Source: Sulfurovum sp. (lineage in GTDB: Bacteria > Campylobacterota > Campylobacteria > Campylobacterales > Sulfurovaceae). Taken from it: a stretch of 9,018 nt of DNA. The stretch covers positions 1 to 9,018 of the forward strand of contig WFYB01000235.1 of the NCBI GenBank assembly GCA_015490315.1, in the 5' to 3' direction. Position 1 is the stretch's first letter, and every line of letters begins with the position of its first letter. This document shows positions 6,829 through 9,018 of this stretch, one piece after another. A program made the translations under genes and the position numbers. The notes below the pieces were generated by a model. That model ran no database searches and had not been told where the DNA came from. It saw nothing but the letters and a program-made list of their open reading frames with translations.

Positions 6829-6882
6829 CCGGTAGAAAAACGGTAGAAAAATTGTCTAATTCTACCCAAAAAGGGGTAAAAA
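6829..6882 (-). promoter_or_regulatory. Probable leuA attenuator: alternative hairpins
   Basis: Read on the minus strand between the leader ORF and leuA, three segments compete. Terminator form: GGTAGAA (6866 to 6860) pairs with TTCTACC (6848 to 6842). The loop is 11 bases, and G plus five U (6840 to 6836) follow. Alternative form: TTTTACCC (6881 to 6874) pairs with GGGTAGAA (6867 to 6860), eight pairs including one G-U, with a 6-base loop. Since GGGTAGAA is shared, only one hairpin can exist at a time, the usual logic of transcription attenuation. The terminator stem is weak (3 GC of 7), and I found no strong region that would disarm the alternative form. A second copy of the TTCTACC segment lies at 6837-6831. 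Confidence 0.55.
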
Positions 6883-6911
6883 AGTTGCGTAGTCTGGAAT
6901 AGATGGAAATT

Positions 6912-6980
6912 TTAGAGTGAGAGGAGTAGGAGAGTACTGTCGTTCTTAAAAATGGTATGTTGATGGGTTACTGTTTTCAT
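6912..6980 (-). CDS. leuL: Leucine-rich leader peptide of leuA
   Basis: A 22-codon ORF, too short for usual gene callers. It begins MKTVTHQHTIF and ends TLLLLSL just before TAA. The last six codons are CTC CTA CTC CTC TCA CTC, so five of six are leucine. AAGGAG (6995 to 6990) lies 9 bases before the ATG, one of the best ribosome sites in the window. A promoter of form TTGCAA-17-TATACT lies just upstream. It stands about 130 bases before leuA and is followed by alternative hairpins. By analogy with enterobacterial leuL (a short peptide with four adjacent Leu codons), ribosome stalling here when Leu-tRNA is scarce would favour leuA transcription. Sequence identity to known leuL is not claimed. 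The Leu block placed at the ORF end, with promoter, ribosome site and correct target gene, makes chance unlikely. Confidence 0.8.
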   Translation of the reverse strand: MKTVTHQHTIFKNDSTLLLLSL

Positions 6981-7006
6981 CGTTATGCTCTCCTTGATTT
7001 TTTGAC

Positions 7007-7035
7007 AGTATACAATAAAGAATGAAAAATTGCAA
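7007..7035 (-). promoter_or_regulatory. Promoter for the leuA leader transcript
   Basis: On the minus strand, TTGCAA (7035 to 7030) and TATACT (7012 to 7007) are separated by exactly 17 bases, close to the sigma-70 consensus. Transcription would start near 7000, about 20 bases before the leader ATG. This gives a leader of about 215 bases before leuA. Confidence 0.7.
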
Positions 7036-7103
7036 GGGATAAAAATTATTTTTTAAATGTACCTATTTGAAAACAGGCATAGGGTTTGTCAGTACGATTG
7101 TTG

Positions 7104-7109
7104 TATGAT
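7104..7109 (+). promoter_or_regulatory. Possible -10 box for the phosphotransferase gene
   Basis: TATGAT preceded by a T/G-rich tract, 28 bases before the ATG at 7138. No -35 stands at a good distance. A second possible plus-strand promoter, TTGACA at 7002-7007 with AAAAAT at 7025-7030, is interleaved with the leuA promoter. Either or both may be used. Confidence 0.35.
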
Positions 7110-7137
7110 TACAGAAATAAATTATAAAGAAGCAATG

Positions 7138-9018
7138 ATGAACCGATATAGATTTCTCTACTATTTTGCGGCGGTATTCATAGCCGTCAGTTTTTTGACA
7201 AGGGTGGCACTGCTGCTCTATTCGTATGATGCTGTTGACCTCTCTTTGTGGGTATTGACTAAGGTTTTTGCTGTAGGTTTACTCTATGATATGATCGCTT
7301 TTTTCTACTATATTATCCCTTTTGTGATCTATCTCTTTTTGGTGCCAAACAGGATTTTTAACACGAAGCTGCACAAGATCATTGCTTTGGGTATCTTCTT
7401 TGCTGTACTCTACGGAGTTGTATTCAACGGCTTTAGTGAGTGGTTTTTCTGGAATGAGTTTGGCAAGCGTTTCAACTTTATCGCAGTGGATTATCTGGTC
7501 TATACCCATGAGGTGATCCGCAATATCCAGGAGTCTTATCCTATGCCGCTGCTGCTGAGTATCATTTTTCTGCTCACAGCGGGTATTTTTTGGCTGTTGT
7601 ATAAGAAGACGAACGGTTTTGAGAAGGTATTTCAGGATCATAGCAGTTATAGAGAGAGATTTGGCGTGACACTCGGACTCCTGGCGGTACCTCTGCTCGC
7701 TTTCAACCTGATGCAGAAGCAGGATATTGCCCTGAAGGTATCCAAAAACCGTTATAACCAGGAGCTTGCCAAAGATGGGCTCTACTCCCTCTTTAGCGCA
7801 TTTAGAAACAATACGCTGGATTATGATGAGTTCTATATCACGCAGCTGATTGTAAAGGTACTCAAGCGTTACAGAAAACTTGTCAGCAGCAAAAACAGCT
7901 GTTTTGTCTCGAATGATTTGAACAATACACTGCGTATCATAAAAAATGATGGAGAAGAGAAACACTACAATGTGATGCTGGTGATGATAGAGAGTATGAG
8001 TGCCTCCTATATGGGCATATACGGAAACACGCAGCACCTTACGCCTCATATGGATGCGCTCACCAAGCGGTCGCTCTTTTTTGACAACTTTTTTGCGACC
8101 GGTACCCGTACGGTACGGGGGATGGAGGCTGTGACGATGAGTGTGCCGCCCACACCGGGCAGAAGTATCGTAAAACGACCCGATAACCACAGTATGTTCA
8201 ATATCGGATGGATATTTAAAGAGAAAGGGTATGAGAATAGGTTCATCTATGCGGGACATGGCTATTTTGACAATATGAATGACTATTTCAGCCATAACGG
8301 CTTCAAGATCGTTGACCGGAATGATTTTGAAGATAATGAAGTGACTTTCTCCAATGTCTGGGGGGTCTGCGATGAAGATCTCTTTGCCAAGAGTATCAAA
8401 GAGGCGGATCGTTCCTTTAAGGAGGGTAAACCCTTCTTCAACTTTATCATGACCACTTCTAATCACAGACCCTACACCTACCCTGAAGGGAGGATCGATA
8501 TCCCAAGCCACACAGGACGAAGCGGCGGGGTGAAGTATACTGACTACGCGATCAACAAATTTCTGAATGAAGCGGCAAAGAAACCATGGTTTGAGAAGAC
8601 CCTTTTTGTGTTTGTCGCGGATCACAACGGCGGAAGTGCGGGGAAAACGGAGCTGCCGCTCTATCGTTACAAGATACCTTTGATTATCTATGCACCGAAA
8701 CTGATCACGCCAAGGGTCGTGAGTAAACTCTCTTCGCAGATCGATCTGGCACCGACACTTTTTGCCTTGATGCACTGGGATTATAAGAGTAAATTTTATG
8801 GCAAAGATATCTTAAGTGATGACTTCACTCCAAGAGCTCTGATCGGGAACTATCAGAAGCTTGGGCTCTATCAGGATGAGACCCTCACCATACTGCTGCC
8901 AAACAAGACAGCCAAAGCATTTCATGTAGATTCGCTGGAGTTGACAGGCAATAAGTACACAGAGATCAAACCCGATCAGGATGAGCTGGATGACACTGTC
9001 GGGTATTATCAGAGTGCC
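7138..9018 (+). CDS. LTA-synthase/OpgB-type membrane sulfatase-fold transferase (partial, 3' end missing)
   Basis: The frame stays open for 627 codons to the window edge, so the C-terminus is missing. Residues 1 to about 190 hold some five hydrophobic segments (about 8-28, 40-70, 80-98, 137-154, 176-191). From about 277 on there is a periplasmic alkaline-phosphatase/sulfatase-fold domain. Likely metal and catalytic residues are Glu285 in MIES, Thr325 in GTRTVRG as nucleophile, His443 in TTSNHRPY, and Asp495-His496 in VADH. This is the order of LtaS, which transfers glycerol-phosphate from phosphatidylglycerol. Gram-negative relatives such as OpgB decorate periplasmic glucans or surface glycans, so phosphoglycerol transfer is the best guess and the acceptor is unknown. 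AGAAG (7128-7132) sits 5 bases before the ATG at 7138. ATGs at 7135 and 7105 are in frame but less well spaced or lack a ribosome site. It is divergent from leuA. Confidence 0.88.
   Translation, partial: MNRYRFLYYFAAVFIAVSFLTRVALLLYSYDAVDLSLWVLTKVFAVGLLYDMIAFFYYIIPFVIYLFLVPNRIFNTKLHKIIALGIFFAVLYGVVFNGFSEWFFWNEFGKRFNFIAVDYLVYTHEVIRNIQESYPMPLLLSIIFLLTAGIFWLLYKKTNGFEKVFQDHSSYRERFGVTLGLLAVPLLAFNLMQKQDIALKVSKNRYNQELAKDGLYSLFSAFRNNTLDYDEFYITQLIVKVLKRYRKLVSSKNSCFVSNDLNNTLRIIKNDGEEKHYNVMLVMIESMSASYMGIYGNTQHLTPHMDALTKRSLFFDNFFATGTRTVRGMEAVTMSVPPTPGRSIVKRPDNHSMFNIGWIFKEKGYENRFIYAGHGYFDNMNDYFSHNGFKIVDRNDFEDNEVTFSNVWGVCDEDLFAKSIKEADRSFKEGKPFFNFIMTTSNHRPYTYPEGRIDIPSHTGRSGGVKYTDYAINKFLNEAAKKPWFEKTLFVFVADHNGGSAGKTELPLYRYKIPLIIYAPKLITPRVVSKLSSQIDLAPTLFALMHWDYKSKFYGKDILSDDFTPRALIGNYQKLGLYQDETLTILLPNKTAKAFHVDSLELTGNKYTEIKPDQDELDDTVGYYQSA

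Noticed and set aside
7105..7107. In-frame ATG adding 11 codons to the phosphotransferase
   Set aside because: No Shine-Dalgarno lies within range, it overlaps a possible -10 box, and the added residues are polar, before the first membrane segment.
7279..8775. A 498-codon open frame on the minus strand
   Set aside because: It lies wholly antisense to the phosphotransferase gene, which has clear catalytic motifs and membrane segments. The antisense translation shows no domain signature, and its openness follows from the codon bias of the real gene.
1..9018. CRISPR array, insertion sequence, prophage, toxin-antitoxin or defence genes
   Set aside because: No regularly spaced repeats, transposase or integrase motifs, or paired small ORFs of this kind were seen on either strand.

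Overview
The window looks like ordinary chromosome from a Campylobacterota (Epsilonproteobacteria) bacterium, plausibly a Sulfurovum- or Sulfurimonas-like genus. This is an inference from three things: the style of the serS and leuA proteins, a Gram-negative LTA-synthase-type phosphotransferase, and envelope genes with Gram-negative signal peptides and lipobox. No transposase, integrase, phage gene, CRISPR array or rRNA was seen.

Layout: a small glutaredoxin-like gene (32-274, +) is followed by an elongator-type tRNA-Met (330-406, +) with encoded CCA. About 200 bases of AT-rich spacer hold two inverted repeats. A two-gene envelope unit follows: a small outer-membrane beta-barrel (622-1158, +) and, 12 bases on, an 870-residue lipoprotein with Ig-like repeats (1171-3783, +). 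A hairpin and a consensus -10 box separate this from serS (3890-5134, +). serS converges with leuA (5233-6783, -) over a long hairpin whose arms are built from degenerate 7-base repeats. To the right of leuA is a divergent control region of about 350 bases. Last is a membrane phosphoglycerol/phosphoethanolamine-type transferase (7138 to beyond 9018, +), cut off by the window end.

The best find lies in the 6784-7137 spacer. The minus strand carries a 22-codon ORF (6912-6980) with a strong Shine-Dalgarno and a promoter of form TTGCAA-17-TATACT. Five of its last six codons are leucine, immediately before the stop. Downstream and before leuA are mutually exclusive hairpins, one followed by a U run. 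Together they look like a ribosome-mediated leucine attenuator controlling 2-isopropylmalate synthase, the first committed enzyme of leucine synthesis. A classical region 1:2 pairing was not found, so the exact switching mechanism is open.

The housekeeping genes serve protein synthesis (tRNA-Met, seryl-tRNA synthetase) and leucine synthesis. The barrel/lipoprotein pair and the LTA-synthase-like enzyme concern the cell envelope. The barrel/lipoprotein pair is visibly more AT-rich than serS and leuA and is the most accessory-looking part.
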